Both the position numbers and the translations under genes were made by a program. 64,000 nt of DNA from Gracilaria domingensis. Lineage: Eukaryota > Rhodophyta > Florideophyceae > Gracilariales > Gracilariaceae. Shown in pieces: positions 54,167 to 63,467 of this stretch. The stretch's first letter is position 1, and each line of letters begins with the position of its first letter. The notes under the pieces are model-generated. The model was not told the DNA's origin. It worked only from the letters and a program-made list of their open reading frames with translations, and searched no databases. Location of the stretch: contig VCMS01000002.1 of assembly GCA_022539475.1 (NCBI GenBank), positions 26,672 to 90,671 on the forward strand. The letters run 5' to 3'.

Positions 54167-54852
54167 TCAGCGGTGCTTGAACACGGTGCCGTGCGCAAAG
54201 TGCACGCGCTTCTTGGCGCGCGCGCCCGCGCGGCGGAAGCGCGGGCGCACAAAGTGCGCCGCGTCCACGCTGGTGAGCGTGGGCGCGCTCGGCGGCTGCT
54301 CCTTCATCACCGCCGCCGCCGCGGCCGCCGCCACGCGCGCGCGCGCCATCTCGGCCGCCGCGTGCGGCTTGAGCCGGCGCGCCGGCAGCACGCCCGCCAG
54401 CGCCTTGCTGCGCGCGTGCAGCGCGCGCACGTCGCGCAGCACCGCCGACGCCGCCGCGTGCTCCTGCGCGCCCCACAGCACCGCGTCGCCGGGGGCGCGC
54501 CGCCGCGCGCCGCCGCCGCCGCCGCCGCCGCCGGGGGAGGAGCGCGTGGCGCCGGCGAGCGCGCCGCCGCCGCCGCCGCCGCCGCGCCGCCGCGGAACGC
54601 GTGCAGCGTGTCGCGCGCGTGCGAGCCGCCCCAGCGCGGCGCGACCAGCCGCGCCGCCGGCGCCTCGCGCACGCGCGGCGCCCAGCCGCCGCGCGGCGGC
54701 GGCGCGGGCTCGCAGCTCCCTGCGGCAAGGCGCTCCGAGGCGCGCGGCGGCGGCGGCGGCGGCAGCGGCGGCGGCGGCGGCGGGGCGCGGCGACTGGCCT
54801 CGCGCAAGCGGCGCGCCAGCGGCGCGGCGTCGGGCGGCGCGCTCGCCGCCAT
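54167..54852 (-). CDS. Unrecognised protein with probable frame break
   Basis: The start MAASAPPDAAPLARRLRE at 54852 opens a frame with sensible composition to about LHAFRGG (54590). A different frame, from about 54550 to the stop at 54167, has an equally protein-like tail: WGAQEHAAASAVLRDVRAL, RRLKPHAAAEMA, SVDAAHFVRPRFRRAG and AKKRVHFAHGTVFKHR. The two are joined across a GCC-rich run near 54550-54590, so one indel there would give about 228 residues. The KRVHFA near the C-terminus matches the RVxF docking motif for protein phosphatase 1. Function unknown. It converges with the U1-type zinc-finger gene, 18 bp between stops. Confidence 0.45.
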
Positions 54853-55211
54853 GGCGCGGCGGCCGCGCGGCGCGCGCGCGGCGCGCCCGGCGCGGCGCTC
54901 TGTCATACGCGCGCGCGCGCGTAAGACGGCGCGCGCGCGCGGCGCGCCGCGTGGACCAATGGGCGCCCGAAACGTCAGCGCGAAGAGCGGCCCCGCGGTG
55001 CGTGTGCGCGAGCGGCGCGCGCGCGCGCGCGCGCCGCGCCTTGCGCCATGGCGCGCGCGCGCGCCGCTTTTGACGCGCGCCCTTTGCGCGCAATCTGCGC
55101 GCCGCGCCGATGGCGCCAGCCGCCGCCGCCGCCGCAGCCGCCGCCGCCGCCGCCGCCGCCGCCGCAGCCCGTCGCCGGAGCGCTTCCCCACCCCCACGCC
55201 GCCGCGCCGAC
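54853..55211. other. Very GC-rich divergent spacer
   Basis: Dominated by CGCG runs, including GCGCGCGCGCGC stretches. Open frames on both strands are artefacts. It would hold the promoters of the two flanking unrecognised genes. Confidence 0.45.
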
Positions 55212-55355
55212 ATGGACATGCACGCCGAGTACGTGCTCAAGTGCGACGCGGCCGCGCGCTGGCTCAACACGCCGCGCCCCGTCGCCGCCGTCGACAAGTG
55301 CTTCCTGGACGCCGCGCACGCCATCACCACCACCATTGTCACCACCTGCTACCGC

Positions 55356-55416
<61 letters not shown>

Positions 55417-56821
55417 GCCGCGCCGCGCCGCGCGCCGCCGCGCGCCGCCTCCTCCCCCCGCTGCGACGCCTGCGACGCGCCGCTGCCGCCGCCCTCGCCG
55501 TGCCCCGCGCACTGCCCGCGCCGCGACGCCGCCTGCTCCCCCCCTCCTGCGCGCCGCGCGCCGCCGCCGCCGCCAAAGCGCACCTCCGCCGCCGCCGCCG
55601 CCGCCGCCGCGCCGCGCGAGCCGTGCGTGGCGGCCGTGCAGCGGCCGTTCCCGTGCTTCACGCACCTGTCGGCGGCGACGCCGCACGGCCCCAAGTCGCT
55701 GCTGTACGTGCCCGTGCAGCTGCACGACCACTTTGTGTTCGGCGTGGTGCTGGGCTGCCCGGTGCCGCCGCCGCACGGCGTGCACCCGGACGACTGGAAG
55801 CCGCTGGTGACGCGCTTCGTGCTGGACGGCGGCCGCAAGTGCTGCCTCATGTTCTGCTACTTTGCCGAGGGCTCCATCGTCGTGCTGGTGGACTGCTTCG
55901 ACGTGGTGGGCGACCACTTCTCCGAGATCACCTTCTTCGAGCCCACGCCGGTGGTGGGCGCCTTCCCGCGCGGCATCCGCGCGCGCATGCACGTGTTCGA
56001 GAAGCGCGACTGCCCCAAGTGCACCACCGCGTGCGTGTCGTGCGCCTGCCCGGTGCACGACCGCGTGCAGGCCATTGTGAAGCTGCGCGAGAAGCGCGCG
56101 CGCCAGCGCGCCGGCGCGTCGTACCAGGACGAGCGCGTCACCATCCGCTCCTACCCGTACTGGGCGCAGATTCTGGACGAGTACAAGCTCAGCCGCCTGG
56201 GCTCGTACTGCGTGCAGATCCGCTACACGCCCACGCGCGCCGCGTCGTGCGCCAAGTGCTCCACGCGCCTGCACACGGCGCCGTTCCGCACGTTTGTCAC
56301 CGCCGAGGCGCGCACCACCGTGGACAAGATGCTGCGCGCCGCGCTGCTGGAGAAGGGCGTGTCGGCCGTCAAGCCCGCCGGCAGCGACCACATGTTTGAC
56401 AGCACGCACACCATGTCGGTGAGCGCGGACGGCAAGGTGAGCGTGCTGCAGAAGCACAACGCGCTGTCGGCGCTCGGCTTCCAGCACCTGCACAAGCTGC
56501 CGGGCTTTCAGGAGGACTACCTGCTCATCGCGCCGTCCAACATCGTGTCCGGCGCGCACGCGCGCGCGCAGCTGGCGCGCGTGGAGGCGGAGCAGGCGGC
56601 GCGCCAGCGCGCGTCGCGCTCGGTCATGCCCGAGTTTGGCGCCGCGTCGGCCGCGTTTGCGCCGCTGTTCATGGACGGCGGCGCCGACTGGGGCGCCGTG
56701 CTGCCGGGCGTGCCGAGCCTGCGCACGGAGGCGGCGCAGTTTGACGCCGACGCGCCGGCGCTCACGCGCGGCGCCGGCGCGAGCTCGCAGTTTACTGTGA
56801 CACGGTGCTTCGAGGTGCGCC

Positions 56822-56867
<46 letters not shown>

Positions 56868-57108
56868 GTCGCGGTCGAGCGCGGTGAAGCGCGGCGCCGC
56901 GGACGCGGGCGGCGCGGGCGCGGCGAGCGCGGCGAGCGCGGCGAGCTCGGCGAGCGCGGCGAGCTCGGCGAGCGAGCTGTCGTGCGGCGAGTCGTGCTGC
57001 TGCGCGTGGCGCGGCAGCCGCTCGTCGGGGTCGTGCTCCAACCGCGACGCGCGCCGCAAGCGGCGGCGGAAACAGCGCTGCGCGCCCGCGTCGGCGCCGC
57101 CGCCGTGA
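55212..57108 (+). CDS. Unrecognised Cys-rich protein with frame switch in a GCC tract
   Basis: The start MDMHAEYVLKCDAAARWL at 55212 is in one frame; after the CCG/GCC tract at about 55362-55420 the protein-like frame is the next one (SSPRCDACDAPLPPPSPCPAHC onward) to the stop at 57108. One indel in the tract would join them, giving about 630 residues. The ordered core (about 150-450) has LLYVPVQLHDHFVFGVVLGCP, FVLDGGRKCCLMFCYFAEGSI, VDCFDVVGDHFSEITFFEP, then a Cys cluster (CPKCTTACVSCAC, and CAKCSTRLH). Both clusters could bind zinc. A Gly tract and Ala/Ser repeats precede a basic Cys-rich tail (CSNRDARRKRRRKQR). I do not recognise the family; a nuclear role is only a guess from the basic tail. 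Confidence 0.6.
55362..55420 (+). repeat. GCC tract where the reading frame switches
   Basis: Pure CCG/GCC units between the two coding frames of the Cys-rich gene. Confidence 0.8.
56820..56868 (+). repeat. GGC tract coding polyglycine
   Basis: Run of GGC units in the C-terminal half of the Cys-rich gene. Confidence 0.8.
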
Positions 57109-57607
57109 CGCTCAAACAACTTTGAATGAACTTTGACTGTGTGTTGTAAACGCCGCTCTCAGCCAAGATCGCGCCAGATTGCGTGCGCCTCCGCGCGCAT
57201 TGCTGCCGCCCCCCGCGCCGCGCCGCGCCGCGCCGCGCCGCGCCGCGCGCCGCAACCGCCGCCGCGTCGCGTCGCGTCGCGGAGCGCGCCGCCGCGCCAC
57301 ACGTGCGCACGTGCGCACGTGCGCACGTGTGCGCGCGCCGCGCAGCGCGCCGCGCCCCCGCCGCGCTGGCGCCCGCCGCCCCCACCCCCCCGCCTTGGCC
57401 GCCGCGCGCCGCGCCGCGCCGCGCCGCCGCGCGCGCCCGCCGCAATGGCCGCCGCCGCTGCGCGCGTCCGCAATGCCTCCGCCCGCGCACCGCCGCGCGC
57501 GCCCCGCCGCCGCGCGCCGCAGCAGCGCGCCCGCCGCCGCGCGCGCCTGTAGCGCGCCCGATCGCCGCCCGCTGGCCGTCGCGCTGGGCGCCGCGCGCCG
57601 CGCCGCC
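57109..57607. promoter_or_regulatory. GC-rich upstream region of the carrier gene
   Basis: Built largely of CGCCG and GCGCGC runs. Contains the G-box palindrome at 57298-57331. Frames on both strands are composition artefacts. Confidence 0.5.
57298..57331. promoter_or_regulatory. 34-bp perfect palindrome of four G-boxes
   Basis: CACACGTGCGCACGTG and its exact inverted partner CACGTGCGCACGTGTG (the two overlap the centre) give a perfect 34-bp palindrome holding four CACGTG cores spaced 8 bp apart. CACGTG is the G-box bound by bZIP and bHLH proteins. The run alternates purine and pyrimidine over its whole length and on into GCGCGCG, which also favours Z-DNA. It lies about 280 bp upstream of the carrier start. 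Confidence 0.7.
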
Positions 57608-58617
57608 ATGGAGTCCGAGCGCTCCTCGCGCGCCGTCGACCCGCGCGTCGCCGCCTTCTCCGGCGCCATGTCGGGCGCTGTCGGTACGCTGCCACCACCC
57701 TTTACCCCCGCCCCCCGCCCCTCGCTGACCGACCGCCTTCGCGTGTGTAGCCTCTGTCGCCACGCACCCGCTCGACGTTGTGCGCACCAAGCTCGCCACG
57801 CAGCGCCACTACCGCGGCGCCGAGCCGCCGCGCTACCGCGGCACCGTCGGCACGCTGCGCCGCGTCTTCTCGGAGGAGGGCGTGCGCGGGCTGTTCCGCG
57901 GCATCACGCCGGCGGTGCTGTCGCACGCGCCGGCCGCCGCCATCTTCTTCAGCACCTACTCCTTCCTCAAGGCGCGCGTGCCGGAGCCCATGCTGCCGCC
58001 CTCCGTGCCGCCCGACGTGTCCGCGTCGTCGTGGGCCGCCGGCGGCGGCTGGATCGCCACCTGCGTGCTGCTCAACCCGCTGTTCGTGCTCAAGACCAAG
58101 CAGCAGACGCAGCTGGTGCGCGCCAACCCGCACGCCCGCCTCAAGTACACGGGGCTGCTGTCGTCCTTTCGCGTCGTCGTGTCGGAGCAGGGCCTGCGCG
58201 GCCTGTACGCGGGCACGCTGGCCGCCATGGCCGGCTTCCCGGGCGCCATGATCCAAATGCCCCTGTATGAGTACCTCAAGACCGCCGGCGGGCAGCAAAC
58301 CGACCCGTCGCCCGCCCGAGTGGCCGTTTCCGAGCGCGTGCTCCGCCTCCACTGTCGGCGTTGTCATGTACCCGATTGAGGTCGTTCGCCTCCGTCTGCA
58401 GGCGCAGAACCCCTCGTCTCACCACTATTCTGGCATTTTTGATGCCTTCAAGAAGATCTTCTTCTCAGAAGGTGTTGTTGCGTTTTATAGAGGTCTCGGG
58501 ACGGGCCTCATTCGAACCGTACCCCAGAGTGCAATCGGTCTTAGCTGCTATGAAACCGTGTTGCGGATAAGCTCGGCCATCATGGACGCGTGCGCCGACC
58601 AACCGAGCATTGCGTGA
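57608..58617 (+). CDS. Mitochondrial carrier family protein (folate/NAD/pyrimidine-nucleotide type)
   Basis: Exon 1 57608-57683 (MESERSSRAVDPRV), intron 57684-57750 (67 bp, GTACGC...TGTAG), exon 2 from 57751. Three carrier repeats show signatures HPLDVVRTK, NPLFVLKTKQQTQ and YPIEVVRLRLQ, with GVRGLFRG, GLRGLYAG and GVVAFYRG. The second signature with a K-T-x-x-Q-T-Q run is typical of the folate/FAD, NAD and pyrimidine-nucleotide branch. The frame shifts by one base near 58303-58318 (CGTCGCCCGCCCGAG), between repeats 2 and 3; restored it is about 314 residues, the usual size. GC drops sharply right after that point, inside the same gene. Substrate not determined. Confidence 0.88.
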
Positions 58618-59686
58618 ACCCGCCAACGGCCACTTTCAAATCTCTTGATTAACTTTCACATCTTGCACCACCGCCACATCGCACTCCACTACCTGAATCA
58701 CCCATCAGCGTTTCTTGCTTGCGCCGACTTGTTCTTTCCTCATGGTATGCTTTTTCTACGCTTGCTGCACACGGCGCAACTCAGTGCTGCTTTGGAGTCC
58801 AGCTCACCTCTGCTGCCATTCATTGCGCCGCAGGAGAGTCGCTTGCATCCTCACCACTGGCAACTGACATGCACCCAGCTCGACAAGGAAAAAAGAAAAA
58901 GCATCAGCATCGCTTTGGCAAGTACGGGTGAGCAACCGCACCGTACGTGTCTCAGATCATTTGCCTGACGCAGGATGATGATAATGCTTCTGCGTTTTCT
59001 ACAGTTTTAGTATTCAGGCAAAGCACGTTGCGCAGTGGCCATGGGGCGCGCGACGTTTGCCGTGTCTGCCCGCGCCGTTGGCTGTTTTTGCTTCTGTCAC
59101 CTTCTCGACGTGCAAACTACAGTATCTGACCGCAATCGGAATCGTCGGAAACCAATTTTGTAAACGCTATCCAGCTCATGTGCGAATCTTCGACACGAAA
59201 CATGACAAATCACTTTATGCACTGCTATGCCGCGGAATCCTTCCCTGCTCCAAGCAAGGCTATACGTCGCAAAAGGCACGGTTACGCTTCGGAATTCCTC
59301 AAAACACGCGACGTGAGCATCAGCATCAGTACGATATGATTCGTGAGCGCAGTTATCGTCGATATGGAGATATGAGAAGGGGACAAGTATATTACATTCC
59401 ATATGATTGGCGCTGTGCAATTTCTACATCGCAAAACCGCGTGGGCCAATTTTGGACATACTGCACCTACACCTTAACCCATTCTCAGCTCACCAAATAC
59501 CAAGGGTTTCCAAACGTGGTAATATAGCTTCAAATGGGCACGAGACCAGAAAGGTGTACTTACCTGCTGCACCTGTTACGCATATGCTCTTGAGCAGGAA
59601 AAAAAGACAAGAATAAATGGGATAAAGAGGGCTTTTGAGAAAAGAATGAATCTAAAGAGTCACATACCTGTCGGTGTACTTTCCAT
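58618..59686. other. 1.07-kb region with a possible short spliced gene
   Basis: No recognised gene. A weak model exists on the plus strand: a frame from about 58719 to GKKKKHQHRFGKYG, a GT-AG gap at about 58928-59003 (GTGAGC...TACAG), then an open frame to 59527. The joined text is basic and has no family match, so it may equally be 3' non-coding sequence. Stated here as a candidate only. Confidence 0.25.
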
Positions 59687-62089
59687 TCATTCCATAGCCT
59701 TCTCCTTACGACCTGAACTCTGCTGCAGAATTTCCAGTGCGTACTTTACTAAATCGTCCTTTGGGCTGACGACGTCAATCACGCCTTTCTTGGCAAAAGC
59801 TTCAAACAGTGGGTTATCCGATAGTATGATCATCCTCGGCATCAGAGTACCCGGTAGTCCTTCTGCGAGATGCTTTGCACGCTCAACCCATAAATCGTTG
59901 CTCAGAGATCCCGCTTCGAAAGCAAGCGCCATCGCGACACGTTCTTGCCGTTCACGCACATTCGGATCAAACGCTGTCACTGGTGCAATCACATGAGACG
60001 CAAGCTGTACGGGTGTACTGACATCGTTTGAGCTGAATAAATGTAGTTGCGGTCGAATGAAGAGACCGGCTTTGATCAAATCACCAAGTGCTTTTCTTAC
60101 TTGCTCGTCAAGCACACAGACAACATGAAAGACAATCCTTACGGGCGGATGAGTCGAAACGCCCCTTGATTTCTTCCGCTGTGGTTCCAAAGCCGTAGCC
60201 TCGCTTCCCTTTCCATTAGCATTCAGCTCAACTGCATCTCGCTCAAGCTTACGTTTCAGTGTGAGAGGAGAGGTGGAGCCTGATTCCGGCTGAGATGCAG
60301 CGGGTTCTTTCGTCTGTACGGTTGACAGTTCGACCTTTGGTGCAACTGGTACGTGCATCACAGAAGTAACACCAGAACCATCAACCTTCTGTGCCAAAGT
60401 AGTTTCTAGCGATGCATATGTTTTAGGAACCGGCGGCGGTGCTTGTGGTGCGACCGCGGCGCTTTCAACCAGCTGAGATTGAGACTCTTTTTGTTCTGGT
60501 TTCACACGGGGCGGCGTTGTGGAACCCGCCATTTGCGCGGAACGCGAAGCTTGTTGAGCACCGTCTGGCACTGCTTTCGCAACAGGAGTGGCGAGCGATT
60601 TTGAACCAGCGGATGGGAGACTCTGCGTTGGCACATCACCGGCTGTGCGTGCAACTTGTTGAGACTGGTCCACAGAATCAGAAGAAGCGGTCACGTTGGA
60701 TGTCCCAATGGCATTGGGGGTGGCAGCAACTGCGATCGTCGGCTGTACTGTTCTTGGGCGGATGAGAGGCGCTGTAGACGTGGGAACGGGCGATGGTGTT
60801 GTAATTGGTTGAGATGCAATGTTAGACGGCGTTGCGACCGAAGGCTTTATAGTGTCTACATTCGGCGGTGGGGCAGGCGGTGGGGCAGAATGAACGGCGG
60901 CTGCTTCGACTGGATTGTTCTGCTGTTGTCGCTTGTGCTGTTCTTCTTCCTCTAGCTCCCTCTCAAGATCTGAATCTGGACTTCTGTCAACATAGAACAT
61001 TGGCTGCTCCTCTTGCGGCGACATACCTTGCGACGGCATATTTTGCGGCGGCATTTGCGGCGGCTGGCGCTGTTGATCATGCATCGGGGTATATGAAGAT
61101 GGCTTCTGTTGCAACGGTCGCTGCTGCAACGGTCGCTGCTGCTGTGGTTGCTGCTGCTGTACAACGTTCTGGGGAGGCCGGATCTGATAGTGTTGCAGCG
61201 GCTGAGGCTGCGGTGGTGGTTGTGGCGGCGGCTGTGGTGGCGGATGAGGCTGCGGTTGCGGCAGTTGTTGATGGTGTAATGCGTGCTGATGCGGCGCATA
61301 AGCATGGGGGGGAAACGACTGCGGCTGAGACTGGCGATAATCTGGATACTCCGGATGCTGTGGACGATGGTGAACTGGTTGCTGGAATGACTGGCTACCA
61401 ACGGGGGATTGTTGCAGCACGGAGGGCTGAGGCACAGACGGGTGCGCAAGCTGCGACGCGGGCTGCGGGTACGACTCATAGTTGGAAGGGAACGAAGGAG
61501 ACGCGAGCGGATACGAAGACGGATTTAACATGGCGACTTGCGGCTGCGAAATCGGCTGCGAGATCGGCTGCGAGATCGGCTGCGAGATCGGCAGCGAGAT
61601 CGGCAGCGAAGGGGCGGGCGCCGACGCAGAGGGCGAAGCAGGCGACTGCTGCACGGTCTTGGAGTAAATCTGGCGCAGCATGTTGGTGGCGGCGTCTCGA
61701 CGGCTGGCCATCTTGCTGCGGCCGACGCCCCTGGCCAGGTAGCCCTGCGGAAACAGCTCGACGGAGGCGTGAAACAGCGGGTGGTGATCCTCGCCGCCGG
61801 CGCGCTGGATGTCGTACACGGGGCGGGCGTTGAGCGAGCGGGCGACGTTGATGAGCGTCTCGCAGGCGTTGACCATCTCGGGCGGCGGCGGCACGGCGTG
61901 CAGCGCGGCATGCGCGGCGTCGGGCACGGCGGGCGCATGCTTTGCGGCGGGCGGCGGGATGAACGGCGTGGAGGTGGGCGCCAGCAGCGGGTTGGGCGCG
62001 GCGGGGGCGGCGGCCGCGGCGGCCGCGGCGGCCGCGGCGGTGGCCGCGGCGGCGGCGCGCGGGGGGGGCGCACCCTGTCTGGCGTCCAT
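59687..62089 (-). CDS. dsRNA-binding domain protein with Gln/Pro-rich middle
   Basis: About 800 residues from the Met at 62089 (MDARQGAPPPRA). After an Ala run, one dsRBD lies at about 72-142 (CETLINVARSLNARPVYDIQ, HHPLFHASVEL, GVGRSKMASRRDAATNML with the Lys/Arg-rich last helix). The middle (150-560) is Gln, Pro and Ser-rich with repeats of the S-Q-P-I type. The C-terminal 160 residues are ordered (HVVCVLDEQVRKAL, PQLHLFSSND, MIILSDNPLFEAFAKKG) and match no family I know, though they resemble a Rossmann-like or BRCT-like fold. GC rises abruptly in its 5' part (right of about 61500). Likely an RNA-silencing or mRNA factor. Confidence 0.75.
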   Translation of the reverse strand: MDARQGAPPPRAAAAATAAAAAAAAAAAPAAPNPLLAPTSTPFIPPPAAKHAPAVPDAAHAALHAVPPPPEMVNACETLINVARSLNARPVYDIQRAGGEDHHPLFHASVELFPQGYLARGVGRSKMASRRDAATNMLRQIYSKTVQQSPASPSASAPAPSLPISLPISQPISQPISQPISQPQVAMLNPSSYPLASPSFPSNYESYPQPASQLAHPSVPQPSVLQQSPVGSQSFQQPVHHRPQHPEYPDYRQSQPQSFPPHAYAPHQHALHHQQLPQPQPHPPPQPPPQPPPQPQPLQHYQIRPPQNVVQQQQPQQQRPLQQRPLQQKPSSYTPMHDQQRQPPQMPPQNMPSQGMSPQEEQPMFYVDRSPDSDLERELEEEEQHKRQQQNNPVEAAAVHSAPPPAPPPNVDTIKPSVATPSNIASQPITTPSPVPTSTAPLIRPRTVQPTIAVAATPNAIGTSNVTASSDSVDQSQQVARTAGDVPTQSLPSAGSKSLATPVAKAVPDGAQQASRSAQMAGSTTPPRVKPEQKESQSQLVESAAVAPQAPPPVPKTYASLETTLAQKVDGSGVTSVMHVPVAPKVELSTVQTKEPAASQPESGSTSPLTLKRKLERDAVELNANGKGSEATALEPQRKKSRGVSTHPPVRIVFHVVCVLDEQVRKALGDLIKAGLFIRPQLHLFSSNDVSTPVQLASHVIAPVTAFDPNVRERQERVAMALAFEAGSLSNDLWVERAKHLAEGLPGTLMPRMIILSDNPLFEAFAKKGVIDVVSPKDDLVKYALEILQQSSGRKEKAME
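61540..61611 (-). repeat. Short tandem repeat in the dsRBD gene
   Basis: GAAATCGGCTGCGAGATCGGC-type units, 12 bp long (GGCTGCGAGATC), repeated about six times, coding a SQPI-type peptide repeat on the minus strand. Confidence 0.75.
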
Positions 62090-62204
62090 GTCGCGGCGGG
62101 AGAAGGGCGGGCGAAGGCGGAGCGCGGCGCGGAACAAAACGACGAAAAAGCGCGCGCAGCTGCGCGGCGCGCGAAAGGAAGCGTTGCTTTACACCGGGCG
62201 CGCC

Positions 62205-63053
62205 TTACACGCTGACGTTGAAGCGCGCGCGCGTGCCGGAAATGACGCCGCCCAGCGGCAGCCGCGAGCTGCCGCTCACGTCGCTCACCACCTCGCCGCG
62301 CACCGCCACGCGCAGCGTCCACCGCGTGGCGTCCTCGTCGCCGCAGCTGCGCGAGTGCTCCGCCAGCACCTCGTAGCCGCCCTGCAGCGCGGCGTCCGTC
62401 TCGTACACCACCGTCTCCACGCCGCCGTGCGAGTCGCGCCCGCACGCGCGGCGGTTGTCGTCGCGCAGCAGCCGCCCCGTCACGCTGGTGGACTGGAAGA
62501 ACACCTGCTTGCCGTCCGGCTGCGTCACAAACACGTCCAGGTCGTCGCGCGAGTCCCACTCCAGGTCGACGCGGATGTCTGCCAGCTTGACGCGGAACGA
62601 CACGCATTCCGCGCGCCCGCGCCCGGCGCGTTCGAACGAGTCGTCCCACTCCAGCACGCGCACCACGGCGCACGCGTCGTGCAGCCGCCCGCGCTGATCC
62701 AGGTCGGCGTGCGCCGAGAGCGCCAGCGCCGAGCCGCCGAAGCGCAGCGGCGCCAGAACCGGCTCGAACAGCCGCGCGTGCAGCCCGAGTTGATCGGCGC
62801 TCCTGAACTGCCGGCTGCCCTTCAATCTCAACGTGGTGTTTCCCACGCGTCGCACGGCGCGGTACACGCCCTCTGGCCCCGGGCCGCACACGGACGGCGT
62901 GGCCGGCACGCCGGCGGCGCCGACGTAAGCCACAGCGGCGCCGCCGCAGAACCGCAAGCCGCAAGAGTCTTCGCACGCCCAACTAGCGCCAAAGGAGAGC
63001 GCAAACACGGAAAGCAGTAGCGTGCGGCGACGCATCGCCCTTCGATGCAGCAT
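62205..63053 (-). CDS. Secreted protein with DUF2135/YfaP-like beta domain
   Basis: 282 residues from the Met at 63053 (MLHRRAMRRRTLLLS); Met at 63035 also fits. A basic start and hydrophobic core (LLLSVFALSFGASWA) form a signal peptide, followed by a Cys-rich start (CEDSCGLRFCGG). The domain at about 155-280 has VDLEWDSRDDLDVFVTQPDG, DDNRRACG and a GGYEVL strand, the pattern of the DUF2135/YfaP beta-sandwich (WxxxxDLDLHVxxPxG). Members are secreted or cell-surface, often calcium-binding. Function here unknown. The frame is open upstream to 63368, but that part has no membrane or protein-like character. Confidence 0.7.
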   Translation of the reverse strand: MLHRRAMRRRTLLLSVFALSFGASWACEDSCGLRFCGGAAVAYVGAAGVPATPSVCGPGPEGVYRAVRRVGNTTLRLKGSRQFRSADQLGLHARLFEPVLAPLRFGGSALALSAHADLDQRGRLHDACAVVRVLEWDDSFERAGRGRAECVSFRVKLADIRVDLEWDSRDDLDVFVTQPDGKQVFFQSTSVTGRLLRDDNRRACGRDSHGGVETVVYETDAALQGGYEVLAEHSRSCGDEDATRWTLRVAVRGEVVSDVSGSSRLPLGGVISGTRARFNVSV

Positions 63054-63467
63054 GTCTGCGCGCGGCCGGGGGGGGGGGGCCACGGAAGGCGGTGGCGAAG
63101 GGGGACGGCGGAGGGGAAGGGGAGCGCCGCCCGCAGACGACGGCGCGGCGTGTGGGCCTGCAAGCACGCGCTTTACAAACGGCCGTGTCGATGCGCCAGC
63201 GCGGCGCGCGGCGCCCATTGGCGCGCAGCGCACGTGCTGTGATGTGGCACGCGCGGAGCACTTCCCGGAACGGCTCCATTGCTGTAAGCAGCGCCCTTCC
63301 CGCACCGCGGAAACAGCGCTCTGTTGCCCGCGCAGCTGTACCGTCGTACGTCCGTTGTGTTCCACCAATGCGCCGCCTCCACTTCCGCGGCTAACAAACT
63401 CCTCCGCCCCTCATGCCACTGCCAGTCAAAAGATACCTTCGGTCCGTATCTTCCCCAACCGAACCTC
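63054..63467. other. Spacer before the DDB1 3' end
   Basis: Starts GC-rich with a G run at about 63068-63079 and falls in GC from about 63380. No supported gene. Confidence 0.4.

Noticed and set aside
49482-58379. Many long frames on both strands in the GC-rich block
   Set aside because: High GC removes stop codons. Only frames with recognised motifs, ordered sequence or consistent splicing were kept.
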